From the NCBI GenBank assembly GCA_001314655.1, contig LJSF01000006.1:62001-126000 (forward strand): a stretch of DNA of 64,000 nucleotides, read 5' to 3'. The notes beneath the pieces are model-generated. The model searched no databases and had not been told where the DNA came from. It saw only the letters and a list, made by a program, of their open reading frames with translations. Both the position numbers and the translations under genes were made by a program. The first letter of the stretch is position 1. Every line of letters starts with the position of its first letter. Positions 8,651 to 17,949 of the stretch are shown here, piece by piece. The DNA is from Rhodobacteraceae bacterium HLUCCA08 (GTDB taxonomy: Bacteria > Pseudomonadota > Alphaproteobacteria > Rhodobacterales > Rhodobacteraceae).

Positions 8651-8831
8651 CTGCGGGCCGTGCCCCTGGCGCGGCGGAAAGCGCCGGCCCGGGCAAGGGG
8701 GGCTGACCTGCCCCGCTCCTTGCCTGCGGCCAAGTCACCCCCCGAGGATAGTCGGGACCCGAAGACGCGGGGGCGGTTTCCCCCTGCCGGCGCGGCCGTT
8801 AGGCTGGCGGCGGTGAAGAACGGAGCGCAGG

Positions 8832-9266
8832 ATGCTGAAATACTGGGTTGCGCTGGCGGCGGCGGGGGCGGTCCTTTGGGCCTGTGCCGATCTGGAGGCG
8901 CCGGAGCCGGCGACCGGGGCAGCCTGTGCGGTCGAGCATGTCTACGATGGCGATACCGTCTCGCTGGATTGTCCGGGGCGGCCGCTGGAGCGGGCCCGGC
9001 TGCTGGGGTTCGACACGCCCGAGGTGTTTTCGCCCGGTTGCGCGGCCGAGGCGCGGCTGGGGGCGGCAGCGACCGAGCGGCTGCGGGACCTGGTTGCGGC
9101 CGGCACGGTGACCGGGCTGCGGCGGCAGGGCCATGACCGCTATGGCCGGGCATTGGTCTGGCTGGAGATCGACGGTGTCGATGTGGGCCGGGTGCTGATC
9201 GAGGACGGTCTGGCGGTGCGCTATGGCGGCGGGCGGCGGATCGACTGGTGCGCGCGGCTGTCCTGA
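8832..9266 (+). CDS. Secreted SNase-like (thermonuclease family) protein
   Basis: A 144-residue protein with a hydrophobic signal sequence (residues about 4-18, cleavage near ACADLEA; a Cys follows LWA, so a lipoprotein is possible but the box is poor). The mature part has the staphylococcal nuclease pattern: VYDGDTVSLDC, RARLLGFDTPEVF with the active-site Arg and Glu, a conserved Cys and Glu (GCAAEARLG), and HDRYGRALVWL with the second active-site Arg. It probably cleaves extracytoplasmic DNA or RNA; substrate is unknown. It stands between cobS and cobT in the same direction, an unusual neighbour for cobalamin genes. Confidence 0.88.
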   Translation: MLKYWVALAAAGAVLWACADLEAPEPATGAACAVEHVYDGDTVSLDCPGRPLERARLLGFDTPEVFSPGCAAEARLGAAATERLRDLVAAGTVTGLRRQGHDRYGRALVWLEIDGVDVGRVLIEDGLAVRYGGGRRIDWCARLS

Positions 9267-9400
9267 GCGGGGCCGACGCCCCTGGACCGGGACGGCGCCC
9301 CGAGACCCGGGCCTGTCCGGTCGCGGCGCGCGCGCCCGGGCTGGTCTTCGCCGCCACGGCGGATTAGGTTGCCCAAGGTCCCGAAGCGCGTGGAATCCCG

Positions 9401-11275
9401 ATGTCCAGACCCACCGACAACCCCGCCGATCCGTTCAAGAAGGCTCTGGCCGAAACCACCAGGGTGCTGGCCGATGATGCCGAGCTGAGCGTCAGTTATT
9501 CGCTGGATCCGCCGGGCCAGTCGACCGACGGGATGCGCCTGCCGCAGGTCAGCCGCCGGATGACCCGCGACGAGGTGCTGCTGGCCCGTGGCACCGCCGA
9601 CGGGCTGGCCTTGCGGCACCGGTATCATGATGCCGGCGTGGCGGCGAAATACCGCCCCGACGGGCCGATGGCGCGCGAGCTCTATGACGCGATGGAAAGC
9701 GCCCGGGTCGAGGCGGTGGGCGCGCGGCACATGCCGGGCACCGCCGGAAACATCGACGCCCGGATCGAGGCCGAGGCGCTGCGCAAGGGCTACGACCAGA
9801 TCCGCGACGCCTCGGAAGCGCCGCTGGCCGCCGCCGCAGGCTATTACATCCGGCAATTGGCGACCGGCCGGGCCGCACCCAAGGGGGCCGGAAACGTGCT
9901 GGAGCTGTGGCGCGGCTTCATGGAGGACCATTGCGGCGACAGTGTCGACGGGTTGCAGGATTGCCTGGCCGACCAGGCGCAATTCGCGCGCCTTGCGCGG
10001 CAATTGATCCGCGACCTGGGCTATGGCGACCAGCTGGGCGAGGACCCCGATACGCTGGACGAGGACGACCAGGCCGATGACGCCGCCGGCGAAGAGGAAC
10101 AGGAGCCCGAGAGCACCGGCCAGGACGAGGCCGAGGACGAGGAGAACAGCGCCAGCCCCGAACAGGCCCAGGACGAGCAGCAGGACAGTTCCGAAGCCCA
10201 GGTCTCGATGGACGAGATGGCCGATGCCGACCTGGCCGAAGAGGCCGAGATGCCCGATGGCGAGGCCCCGCTGGAGCCGCCGGCGCCGCAGCCGGTTTCG
10301 GACGCCGATCCCGATTACACCGTGTTCCGCACCGATCACGACGAGGAGATCGGCGCCGAGGACCTGGCCGAACCGGCCGAGCTGGAACGCCTGCGCGCCT
10401 ATCTCGACCAGCAGCTGGACCCTCTGAAGGGCGCGGTCAGCCGGCTGGCCAACAAGCTGCAGCGGCGGTTGCAGGCGAAACAGAACCGGTCCTGGGAATT
10501 CGACCGCGAGGAGGGGATCCTCGACGTCGCGCGGCTGGCCCGGGTGGTGGCGAACCCGACGACGCCGCTGTCCTTCAAGGTCGAAAAGGACACCGAGTTC
10601 CGCGATACCGTGGTCACGCTGCTGCTGGACAATTCCGGGTCGATGCGGGGGCGGCCGATCTCGATCGCCGCGATCTGCGCCGATGTGCTGGCGCGCACGC
10701 TGGAACGCTGCCAGGTCAAGGTCGAGATCCTGGGCTTCACCACCCGGGCCTGGAAGGGCGGGCAAAGCCGCGAGGGCTGGCTGGCCGAGGGCCGGCCGCA
10801 AAGCCCCGGGCGGCTCAACGACCTGCGCCACATCGTCTACAAGAGCGCCGATGCGCCCTGGCGGCGCACCCGCGAGAACCTGGGCCTGATGATGAAGGAA
10901 GGCCTGCTGAAGGAAAACATCGACGGCGAGGCGCTGGAATGGGCGCATCGGCGGCTGGAGCGGCGGCCCGAGGCGCGCAAGATCCTGATGGTGATTTCCG
11001 ACGGCGCCCCGGTCGATGACAGCACCCTTTCGGTCAACCCCGCGAATTTCCTGGAAAAACACCTGCGCGACGTGATCGCCATGGTGGAGCGGCGGCGGGC
11101 GGTGGAACTGACCGCGATCGGGATCGGCCATGACGTGACGCGTTATTACGACCGGGCGGTGACGATCACCGATGTCGAACAGCTGGCCGGGGCGATGACC
11201 GAACAGCTGGTAAGCCTGTTCGACGCCGACCCGCGCGCGCGCGCCCGGGTGCTGGGCATGCGCAACGTGGCCTGA
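9401..11275 (+). CDS. cobT: Aerobic cobaltochelatase subunit CobT
   Basis: CobT is the von Willebrand A partner of CobS in the cobaltochelatase. The 624-residue protein has the typical three parts: an N-terminal conserved region (residues 1-200, including [15 protein letters not shown] and [13 protein letters not shown]), a very acidic Asp/Glu linker (about 215-310), and a C-terminal VWA domain. Its MIDAS motif is DNSGSM (residues 410-415), with later [17 protein letters not shown] and a conserved ending. The length is typical of the family. It should form the hexameric CobST motor that delivers ATP energy to CobN, which is not in this window. Confidence 0.97.
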   Translation: MSRPTDNPADPFKKALAETTRVLADDAELSVSYSLDPPGQSTDGMRLPQVSRRMTRDEVLLARGTADGLALRHRYHDAGVAAKYRPDGPMARELYDAMESARVEAVGARHMPGTAGNIDARIEAEALRKGYDQIRDASEAPLAAAAGYYIRQLATGRAAPKGAGNVLELWRGFMEDHCGDSVDGLQDCLADQAQFARLARQLIRDLGYGDQLGEDPDTLDEDDQADDAAGEEEQEPESTGQDEAEDEENSASPEQAQDEQQDSSEAQVSMDEMADADLAEEAEMPDGEAPLEPPAPQPVSDADPDYTVFRTDHDEEIGAEDLAEPAELERLRAYLDQQLDPLKGAVSRLANKLQRRLQAKQNRSWEFDREEGILDVARLARVVANPTTPLSFKVEKDTEFRDTVVTLLLDNSGSMRGRPISIAAICADVLARTLERCQVKVEILGFTTRAWKGGQSREGWLAEGRPQSPGRLNDLRHIVYKSADAPWRRTRENLGLMMKEGLLKENIDGEALEWAHRRLERRPEARKILMVISDGAPVDDSTLSVNPANFLEKHLRDVIAMVERRRAVELTAIGIGHDVTRYYDRAVTITDVEQLAGAMTEQLVSLFDADPRARARVLGMRNVA

Positions 11276-11292
11276 GCGCAGGCGCAGGCGGC

Positions 11293-11320
11293 CCCCCCGG
11301 CCCTTCGGGGGGAGTATTTC
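11293..11320 (+). terminator. Intrinsic-type terminator after cobT
   Basis: CCCCCC (11293-11298) pairs with GGGGGG (11307-11312) across an 8-base loop, followed by AGTATTTC. It lies 18 bases after the cobT stop and 22 bases before the next ATG. The T content is modest, so efficiency is uncertain. Confidence 0.5.
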
Positions 11321-11341
11321 GGTCAGGATGAAGGTGGGGCG

Positions 11342-13147
11342 ATGTTCCAGACATTCGAGGACAGCAGCCGGCCCGAGCAGGGGCCGCCCCGGCTGGCGGA
11401 ACTGCGGGTGGCGATGGCCGAGGCGGGGCTCGATGGGGTCATCGTGCCGCGGGCCGATGCGCATCAGGGCGAATATGTCGCCGATTGCGATGCCCGGCTG
11501 GCCTGGCTGACCGGGTTCACGGGCTCGGCCGGGTTCTGCATCGCGCTGGCCGACCGGGCGGGGGTGTTCGTCGACGGCCGCTACCGGGTGCAGGTCAAGG
11601 CGCAGGTCGAAACCCGCGCCTTCGCCCCGGTGAACTGGCCCGAGATCAAGCCCGCCGACTGGCTGCGCGTGGCCCTGCCCGAGGGCGGGCGCCTGGGCTT
11701 CGACCCCTGGCTGCACACGATCGACGAGATCGCCAGGCTGCGCGCCGGGCTGGAGGGGTCCGGGATCGCGCTGGTATCGGGGCCGAACCTGGTCGACGCG
11801 ATCTGGACGGACCGCCCTGCCCCGCCGGCGGCACCGATCGAAGCCTTTCCCGAGGCGATCGCCGGGCAAGGCGCCGCCGAGAAACGCGCCGCCTGTGCCG
11901 CGGACCTGCGGGCTGCGGGCCATGCGGCGGCGGCGCTGACCTTGCCGGACGGGATCTGCTGGCTGCTGAACATCCGCGGCGCGGACATTCCGCGCAACCC
12001 GGTGATGCTGGCCAACGCGCTGCTCTACGACGATGGCGCGGTGGTCCTGTTCCTCGACGAGGACCGGCTGGACGAGGCCTTGCGCGCCGATCTGGGGCCG
12101 CAGTTGCGCTGTGCAGCGCCCGACAGTTTCCCGGCCGCGATTTCCGGGTGCCCTGGCCCGCTGCGCCTGGACCGGACCAGCGCGCCCCAGGCGCTGCTCG
12201 AAATCGCCGAGGGCGCCGGGGTCGAAATCGCCTTCGATCGCGACCCGACGATCCTGCCCAAGGCGAAAAAGACCGCCGCCGAGATCGCCGCGACGAAGGC
12301 CGCGCATCTGCGCGACGGCGCGGCGATGGTGCGGTTCCTGGCCTGGCTCGATGCCGAAGCCCCCAAGGGCGGGCTGACCGAGATCGACGTGGTCCGCGCC
12401 CTGGAAGGGTTCCGGCGCGACACCAACCATTTGCGCGACGTCTCGTTCGAGACGATCTGCGGCGCCGGCCCGCATGGCGCGATCGTCCATTACCGCGTGA
12501 CCGAGGGCACCAACCGCGCCGTCCTTCCCGGCGAATTGCTGCTGATCGACAGCGGCGGGCAATATCTGGACGGGACCACCGACATCACCCGCACCGTGGC
12601 GGTGGGTCCGCCGCCCGACGATGCGGCCGAGAATTTCACCCTGGTCCTGCAGGGGATGATCGCGATCAGCCGGGCGCGGTTCCCGCGCGGGCTGGCGGGC
12701 CGCGACCTGGATGCGCTGGCGCGCCAGCCGCTGTGGTTGGCCGGGCGCGATTTCGATCACGGCACCGGCCATGGCGTCGGCGTCTACCTGTCGGTGCATG
12801 AAGGGCCGCAGCGGATCTCGCGGCTGTCGGAGGTGGTGCTGGAGCCGGGGATGATCCTGTCGAACGAGCCGGGCTATTACCGCGAGGGCGCCTATGGCAT
12901 CCGCACCGAGAACCTGATCGTGGTGACCCGGGCCCCGGCGCTGGAGGGCGCCGATGCGCGCGACATGCTGGCCTTCGAGACCCTCACCTGGGTGCCGATC
13001 GACCGGCGTCTGATCGTCGCAGAGATGCTGAGCACCGCCGAGAGGGGCTGGCTAAACGCCTATCATGCGGATACCTTGGCGCGGATCGGGCCATTGGTGG
13101 AGGGCACGGCGCGGGACTGGCTGGAGGCCGCCTGCGCGCCCTTGTGA
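11342..13147 (+). CDS. Xaa-Pro aminopeptidase, M24B family
   Basis: A 601-residue cytoplasmic metallopeptidase that should remove N-terminal residues preceding proline. It is the long (about 600-residue) form related to eukaryotic XPNPEP1. There are two creatinase-like N-terminal domains (VPRADAHQGEYVAD, WLTGFTGSAG, LLNIRGADIPRNPV) and the pita-bread catalytic domain from about residue 320. Metal ligands are seen in LLIDSGGQYLDGTTDITRTV (two Asp), GTGHGVGVYLSVHEGP (His), ILSNEPGYY (Glu) and the final IRTENLIVV (Glu). The ATG follows GGTGGGGCG. It may be read through from cobT, but a terminator-like hairpin separates them. Confidence 0.94.
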   Translation: MFQTFEDSSRPEQGPPRLAELRVAMAEAGLDGVIVPRADAHQGEYVADCDARLAWLTGFTGSAGFCIALADRAGVFVDGRYRVQVKAQVETRAFAPVNWPEIKPADWLRVALPEGGRLGFDPWLHTIDEIARLRAGLEGSGIALVSGPNLVDAIWTDRPAPPAAPIEAFPEAIAGQGAAEKRAACAADLRAAGHAAAALTLPDGICWLLNIRGADIPRNPVMLANALLYDDGAVVLFLDEDRLDEALRADLGPQLRCAAPDSFPAAISGCPGPLRLDRTSAPQALLEIAEGAGVEIAFDRDPTILPKAKKTAAEIAATKAAHLRDGAAMVRFLAWLDAEAPKGGLTEIDVVRALEGFRRDTNHLRDVSFETICGAGPHGAIVHYRVTEGTNRAVLPGELLLIDSGGQYLDGTTDITRTVAVGPPPDDAAENFTLVLQGMIAISRARFPRGLAGRDLDALARQPLWLAGRDFDHGTGHGVGVYLSVHEGPQRISRLSEVVLEPGMILSNEPGYYREGAYGIRTENLIVVTRAPALEGADARDMLAFETLTWVPIDRRLIVAEMLSTAERGWLNAYHADTLARIGPLVEGTARDWLEAACAPL

Positions 13148-13206
13148 CACCGAACCGTTACACGGGGCCCCTACCGACAGACACGCGCAACACGAGGGAG
13201 GACGCC

Positions 13207-13548
13207 ATGGCGGACCACATCAAGATCAGACCGGCCGGTGGCACCTGGGTCGTCCGGGCCGGCGGCGCCGTTCTGGGCGAAAGCGCGGATGCGCTGGAAC
13301 TGGTCGAGGGCGACATGGCCCCGGTGATCTATTTCCCCCGCGGCGATATCGCGATGGCCTTTCTGGATGCCTCGGACACCCGGTCGACCTGCCCCTACAA
13401 GGGCGAGGCGCGCTATTACCATATCGAGGCGAAAAGCGGCCGGATCGCCGATGCGGCCTGGTCCTACGAGGCGCCGAAACCGGGGATGGAACAGATCGCC
13501 GGCCATGTCGCCTTCTACCCGGCCAAGGTGGCGGTCGAGCAGTTGTAG
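13207..13548 (+). CDS. DUF427 domain protein
   Basis: A 113-residue protein with the DUF427 (CutA-like beta fold) signature: VRAGGAVLGES, VIYFPRGDIAMAFL, and the conserved STCPYKGEARYYHI followed by AAWSYEAPKPGMEQIAGHVAFYP. The biochemical role of the family is unknown; the single Cys in TCPYKG is conserved. The start was placed at 13207 because GGGAGGACGCC directly precedes it; the longer in-frame start at 13144 overlaps the upstream peptidase and is not conserved-looking. It is convergent with the next gene. Confidence 0.92.
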   Translation: MADHIKIRPAGGTWVVRAGGAVLGESADALELVEGDMAPVIYFPRGDIAMAFLDASDTRSTCPYKGEARYYHIEAKSGRIADAAWSYEAPKPGMEQIAGHVAFYPAKVAVEQL

Positions 13549-13613
13549 ACCCCGACCGCCCGGCCCCACCGGCGGGCCTGGCGCAGGCGCGCCCGGCCGG
13601 CCAGAGAGCCCGC

Positions 13614-14669
13614 TCAGTCCGACAACAATGCCCCGAGGTCCGCGCCATAGACGAGGGTGATGGCCCGTTGGAAGGCGCGATTCACCGCCGCGCTGTCGCG
13701 CGGGATGGTGACACGGATCAGCAGCACCGGCACCTCGCCGGCGACAAGCCGCAGATCCGGGCCGCTGCGCAACAGGTCGGCCATGGTGCTGCGCATCCCG
13801 GGCAGGACGCGACTGTCCCAGTTGCGCTCGATCGTCCGGCGCAGGGCTTCGGGATCGCGGCCGGGCGGCACGACCAGCGCCAGAAGCGACACGTCCTGCG
13901 CCCCGTCGACCATGTCGGTGATCATCACCGCCGGGCTGCCGACATTGTCGGCCGCGCCGATCATGAAATGCGCCGCGATCAGGGTGCCGGACCCGGCCTC
14001 GGGCCGATCCAGCGCCGCGATCAGGGCGGCGATCTGCGGGTGGGTGTCCATGCCCGCGGCGCCGGCCGTGACACCGATGATCGGCCCCCAGGCCGGGGAC
14101 CAGGCGACCAGGTCATCGGCCACCGCCACGCGGCCCGGGCGGCCCAGAGCGCCGCCGAAGGGATTGGCCGGATCGCGGGCGGCGATGTCCACCTCGTTGT
14201 CCTCGCCGCGCGCCCAGACCGGCACGCCGAAGCGGATGACCCGGTCATAGCCCAGCGCGTCGAGCGCCGGCCCGACCCGGGCGGCGGCGCCGCGGTCGAG
14301 CCGATACAGCGTCATCAGCGCCGGGGGTTGCGTGACCGAGGCGCTTTCAAGGCTTTGCGTCAGGTCGAACCCGACCAGATCGGTCGAGGCCTGGGCGATG
14401 ATCACCAGGTTCTGCGCGATCCCGGTCGGCAACCCGCGACCGGCCGAGAACAGCGTCGCGGTTTCAGGATCGCCGGTCGCCAGCAGCAGCACCGGCAACC
14501 CGGCTTGCGGATCGCCATATTGCAATTCGAACGTCCGGTCGGCATCGACGGCGCCCAGCGGGACATGCGACAGCATCTTTGCCACCCGCTCGGCGCGGTC
14601 CTGGGCCTGCACCGGCAGGGCAAGGGACAGGACCAGGGCGGCGGCGGCACAGGATGCGAGGCTGTTCAT
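13614..14669 (-). CDS. Periplasmic protein of unknown function
   Basis: This 351-residue protein begins with a clear Sec signal peptide (MNSLASCAAAALVLSLALPVQA, cleavage before QDRAERV). The mature part has alternating strands and helices but no motif I can name; it contains no Cys pairs or cofactor-binding motif. The region GRPGRVAVADDLVAWSPAWG and a C-terminal RVTIPRDSAAVNRAFQRAI stand out as well-ordered segments. It lies downstream of the ClC transporter gene on the same strand with 38 bases between, so the two are probably co-transcribed. Confidence 0.8.
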   Translation of the reverse strand: MNSLASCAAAALVLSLALPVQAQDRAERVAKMLSHVPLGAVDADRTFELQYGDPQAGLPVLLLATGDPETATLFSAGRGLPTGIAQNLVIIAQASTDLVGFDLTQSLESASVTQPPALMTLYRLDRGAAARVGPALDALGYDRVIRFGVPVWARGEDNEVDIAARDPANPFGGALGRPGRVAVADDLVAWSPAWGPIIGVTAGAAGMDTHPQIAALIAALDRPEAGSGTLIAAHFMIGAADNVGSPAVMITDMVDGAQDVSLLALVVPPGRDPEALRRTIERNWDSRVLPGMRSTMADLLRSGPDLRLVAGEVPVLLIRVTIPRDSAAVNRAFQRAITLVYGADLGALLSD

Positions 14670-14707
14670 AGGGGCAAGGTGACGCCTCCGCGGGGCGGGC
14701 GCAAGGG

Positions 14708-16450
14708 TCAGGAATGCTCTTCCGCCGCGGTCGCCGCCAGCGCCCGGTTGAAGGCGCGCAGGGCGTCGACCTGGAACAGGGCGCCGCACAGCTGCGGCGG
14801 GCCATTGTCCGTTGCCGGCAGGCAGACCGGGATGAACGAGGCATTGGCGGCCTCCAGGATCGGCATCGCCTGGTCGAGGGTCTTGTCCTCGAGCACATAG
14901 GTGCCCTCGGCGATCAGCCGGTCGCAGGTCTGCGCATCCGCGGCGCGGGGATGGTCCATCGACCGCATCATGCTGGCGACCCGGAAGGTGGACAGAAGAT
15001 AGGCCTGCGGCCCGGCGGCCAGGTGGATGCCGCGCCGTTCCAGCTGGGTCAGGAAATAGGACCGGTCCACCAGCCGCGACGACAGGGCCGAGGACAGCGA
15101 CACCGCGACCATCACCGCCAGGCCGGTCTGCCAGTCGCCGGTCAGTTCGAACACGATCAGCGTGGTCGAAATCGGCGCCCCGAGGACAGCGGCCGCCACC
15201 GCGCCCATCCCGGCCAGCGCATAGAGCGTGGCCGAGCCCGACACCTCGGGGAACAGCCCGGTCGCCACGATACCGAAGGCCAGCCCGGTCAGCGCCCCGA
15301 CCATGAGCGCGGGCGAGAACACGCCGCCGCCCATGCGCCCGCCGATGGTGATCGCCACGGCGACGATCTTGACCAGGACAAAGACCACCGCCTCGTGGAA
15401 CAGCAATTGCCCGGTCAGCGCGGTCGAGGTGGTTTCGTAGCCGACCCCGATGATGTGGGGATAGAAGATCGCGATGCCGCCCAGCAATGCCCCGGCCAGG
15501 GTCGGGCGCAGATAGCGCGGCAGGCCGGTGCGGGACATGACGCGGTTGCCCAGCGCCTCGGACCAGATCAGGGCCCGCATGAACACCACCGAGACCAGGC
15601 CGCAGACCAGCCCCAGCAGGACGAAGGCCGGCAGTTCGACATAGAACTGGAACACGGTCTGCGAGCCGAGGACGAATTCGGTCACGTCGCCATAGGCCAG
15701 CCGGCTGACGACCGTGCCCGCGACCGAGGCGATGACGATCGGCGCGAAGGCGTGGACGGCGAAATGGCGCAGGATCACCTCGAGCGCGAACAGGGCGCCG
15801 GCGATCGGCGCGTTGAAACTGGCCGAAACCGCGGCGGCCACGGCGCAGCCCAGCAGGTCGCGCCCGGTGATGCCGTCGGCGCGGATCAACCGGCTGGTGA
15901 AGGTGGCCAGGATCGCCGCCAGGTGCACCACCGGCCCTTCCCGGCCCGACGAGCCGCCGGTCGACAGGGTGAGGAACGAGGCGAAGGTCGAAGCCAGGCC
16001 CTTGCGCCGCTCGACCCGGCCTTCGTAAAGCGCGGCCCCCTCGATCACGTCGGCGACCGACCGGACCCGGCCGTCATCGGTGAAGCGGTGCAGGATCAGC
16101 CCCACCACAAGCCCGCCGGCGACCGGGATCAGCAGCACCCACCACCAGTCCAGGCCGGCGGCGTGGGAATGCAGCATGTGCACGTCGTCGGTGCCATAAA
16201 GCCAGGCCTGCAACCGTTCGATCCCGAAGCGGAACAGCACCGCGGCGGCGCCCGAGGCCAGCCCGACCATCAGGGCGATGAACCAGAAGGTGACCTCGCC
16301 CGGGCCGCGGGTGCGGATCAGGTGCCAGGCAGCCCCGACCTGGGACGCCGCCTCGCGCAGCAGGGCCAGCGGACCGGATCGCCCGCCGCCCTGCCCACCG
16401 CCGCCCTGCCTGCCGTCGCCCTGCCCCCCGTCGCTGCCGCCATCGGCCAT
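14708..16450 (-). CDS. ClC-family chloride channel or H+/Cl- exchanger
   Basis: A 580-residue polytopic membrane protein. It has the ClC selectivity motifs GSSGREGP (with the gating Glu in GREGP, typical of exchangers) and GGVFSPALMVGAL (GxFxP). About ten further hydrophobic helices match the two-repeat ClC fold. The C-terminal 100 residues (ASMMRSMDHPRA through LRAFNRAL) look like CBS-domain sequence. The N-terminus has an odd Gly/Gln-rich stretch (MADGGSDGGQGDGRQGGGG), encoded by short GC-rich repeats. It likely acts in acid resistance or ion homeostasis. A periplasmic-protein gene follows 38 bases downstream. Confidence 0.94.
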   Translation of the reverse strand: MADGGSDGGQGDGRQGGGGQGGGRSGPLALLREAASQVGAAWHLIRTRGPGEVTFWFIALMVGLASGAAAVLFRFGIERLQAWLYGTDDVHMLHSHAAGLDWWWVLLIPVAGGLVVGLILHRFTDDGRVRSVADVIEGAALYEGRVERRKGLASTFASFLTLSTGGSSGREGPVVHLAAILATFTSRLIRADGITGRDLLGCAVAAAVSASFNAPIAGALFALEVILRHFAVHAFAPIVIASVAGTVVSRLAYGDVTEFVLGSQTVFQFYVELPAFVLLGLVCGLVSVVFMRALIWSEALGNRVMSRTGLPRYLRPTLAGALLGGIAIFYPHIIGVGYETTSTALTGQLLFHEAVVFVLVKIVAVAITIGGRMGGGVFSPALMVGALTGLAFGIVATGLFPEVSGSATLYALAGMGAVAAAVLGAPISTTLIVFELTGDWQTGLAVMVAVSLSSALSSRLVDRSYFLTQLERRGIHLAAGPQAYLLSTFRVASMMRSMDHPRAADAQTCDRLIAEGTYVLEDKTLDQAMPILEAANASFIPVCLPATDNGPPQLCGALFQVDALRAFNRALAATAAEEHS

Positions 16451-16520
16451 GGCCCGTCGCCCCCCGGCTGTCTTTCCTTGGCCCCGTCCGCGCCCTATTC
16501 AGACGTTAAAGGAGGCCCCC

Positions 16521-17894
16521 ATGACGATCGCGACCGCCATATCCGAGCTTTCGACCGTCTTAGGCGATGCCCTGAGCACGTCCAAGGCCGATCTTGAGGC
16601 CCATGGCCGCTCGGAAAGCCATTTCCCCCTGACCCCGCCCGATGCGGTGGTCCGGCCGCGGTCGACCGAAGAGGTCGCGCAGGTGGTGCGGATCTGTGCC
16701 GCCCATGGCTGTCCGGTGGTGGGCTGGGGCGCGGGCACCTCGCTGGAAGGGCATGCCCTGGCGCTGCGGGGCGGCGTGGTGGTCGATTTCACCGACATGG
16801 CGGCGGTGCTGGAAATCCGCCCCGAGGACCGCATCGCCCGCATCCAGCCCGGCCTGACCCGCGAGCGCCTGAACGAAGAGCTGCGCGCCACCGGCCTGTT
16901 CTTTCCGGTCGATCCCGGCGCCGACGCATCGCTGGGCGGCATGGCGTCGACCCGGGCCTCGGGAACCACCACGGTGCGCTATGGCAGCATGCGCGACAAC
17001 GTGGCCGGGTTGCAGGTGGTGCTGGCCGACGGCACGGTGATCCGGACCGGGACGCAGGCTGCGAAAAGCGCGGCGGGCTATGACCTGACCGCCCTGTTCG
17101 TCGGCGCCGAGGGCACGCTGGGCCTGATCACCGAACTGACCCTGCGCCTGCATGGCCAGCCCGAGGCCATCAGCGCCGGCATCTGCGCCTTCGACGCGAT
17201 CGAGGGCGCGGTCGATGCGGCGATCGAGGTGATCCAGACCGGGCTGCCGGTGGCGCGGATCGAATTCGTCGACGCGGCCACGGTGGCCGCGGTCAACGCC
17301 CATTCGAAGGCCGATTTCCCGCCACGCCCGCATCTGCTGGTGGAATTCCACGGCGCCGAAGACAGTGTCGCCCGGGATGCGGCGCGCTTTGCCCGGATCG
17401 CGGCCGACCACGGCGCCACGGGCATCGACCACGCGACCCGGGCCGAGGATCGCCGCCGGTTGTGGCAGATGCGGCACCATGCCTATTGGGCGATCCTGGC
17501 CAGCCGGCCCGGTGCCCGGGCGATCGTCACCGATGTCTGCGTGCCGATCTCGGCCCTGGCCCGGGCGGTGGCCGAAACCCGCGCGGACATCGACGCAAGC
17601 CCGATCCCCGGCCCGATCCTGGGCCATGTGGGCGACGGCAATTTCCATGCGATCCTGTTGATCGACCCCGAAAACGGTGACGAGCGCGCGGCCGCGATGC
17701 GCCTGTCCGCGTCGATGGCCGACCGCGCCCTGCGGCTGGGCGGCACGGTCAGCGGCGAACACGGGATCGGCGCGGGCAAGCTGGGCTACATGGCCGCCGA
17801 ACACGGTCCCGCCTGGGCGGTGATGGGGCGGATCCGGGCCGCGCTGGACCCGGCGGGACTGATGAATCCGGGCAAGCTGGTGGGGGAAACCTGA
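16521..17894 (+). CDS. FAD-linked oxidase, D-lactate dehydrogenase (cytochrome) type
   Basis: A 457-residue flavoenzyme of the VAO/PCMH superfamily. The N-terminal FAD-binding domain shows VRPRSTEEVAQVVRIC, GWGAGTSLEGHA, the conserved PVDPGADASLGGMASTRASG and GYDLTALFVGAEGTLGLITE. The C-terminal cap shows HVGDGNFHAILL and GGTVSGEHGIGAGKLGYM, where the His residues bind substrate or metal. This matches mitochondrial-type D-lactate dehydrogenase (Dld/LDHD) better than GlcD, but the substrate could be another 2-hydroxyacid. TAAAGGAGGCCCCC directly before the ATG is an excellent ribosome-binding site, so the start at 16521 is firm. Confidence 0.93.
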   Translation: MTIATAISELSTVLGDALSTSKADLEAHGRSESHFPLTPPDAVVRPRSTEEVAQVVRICAAHGCPVVGWGAGTSLEGHALALRGGVVVDFTDMAAVLEIRPEDRIARIQPGLTRERLNEELRATGLFFPVDPGADASLGGMASTRASGTTTVRYGSMRDNVAGLQVVLADGTVIRTGTQAAKSAAGYDLTALFVGAEGTLGLITELTLRLHGQPEAISAGICAFDAIEGAVDAAIEVIQTGLPVARIEFVDAATVAAVNAHSKADFPPRPHLLVEFHGAEDSVARDAARFARIAADHGATGIDHATRAEDRRRLWQMRHHAYWAILASRPGARAIVTDVCVPISALARAVAETRADIDASPIPGPILGHVGDGNFHAILLIDPENGDERAAAMRLSASMADRALRLGGTVSGEHGIGAGKLGYMAAEHGPAWAVMGRIRAALDPAGLMNPGKLVGET

Positions 17895-17949
17895 CTGGCC
17901 GGAGCGGCGGCGCGGGGTCAGGATCCCACCAGGGACAGGGGTGAAACGG

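Noticed and set aside
9221-12799. Very long minus-strand ORF (1192 codons) across cobT and the aminopeptidase
   Set aside because: It lies opposite two clearly conserved genes, has no recognisable domain, and arises from high GC suppressing stop codons.
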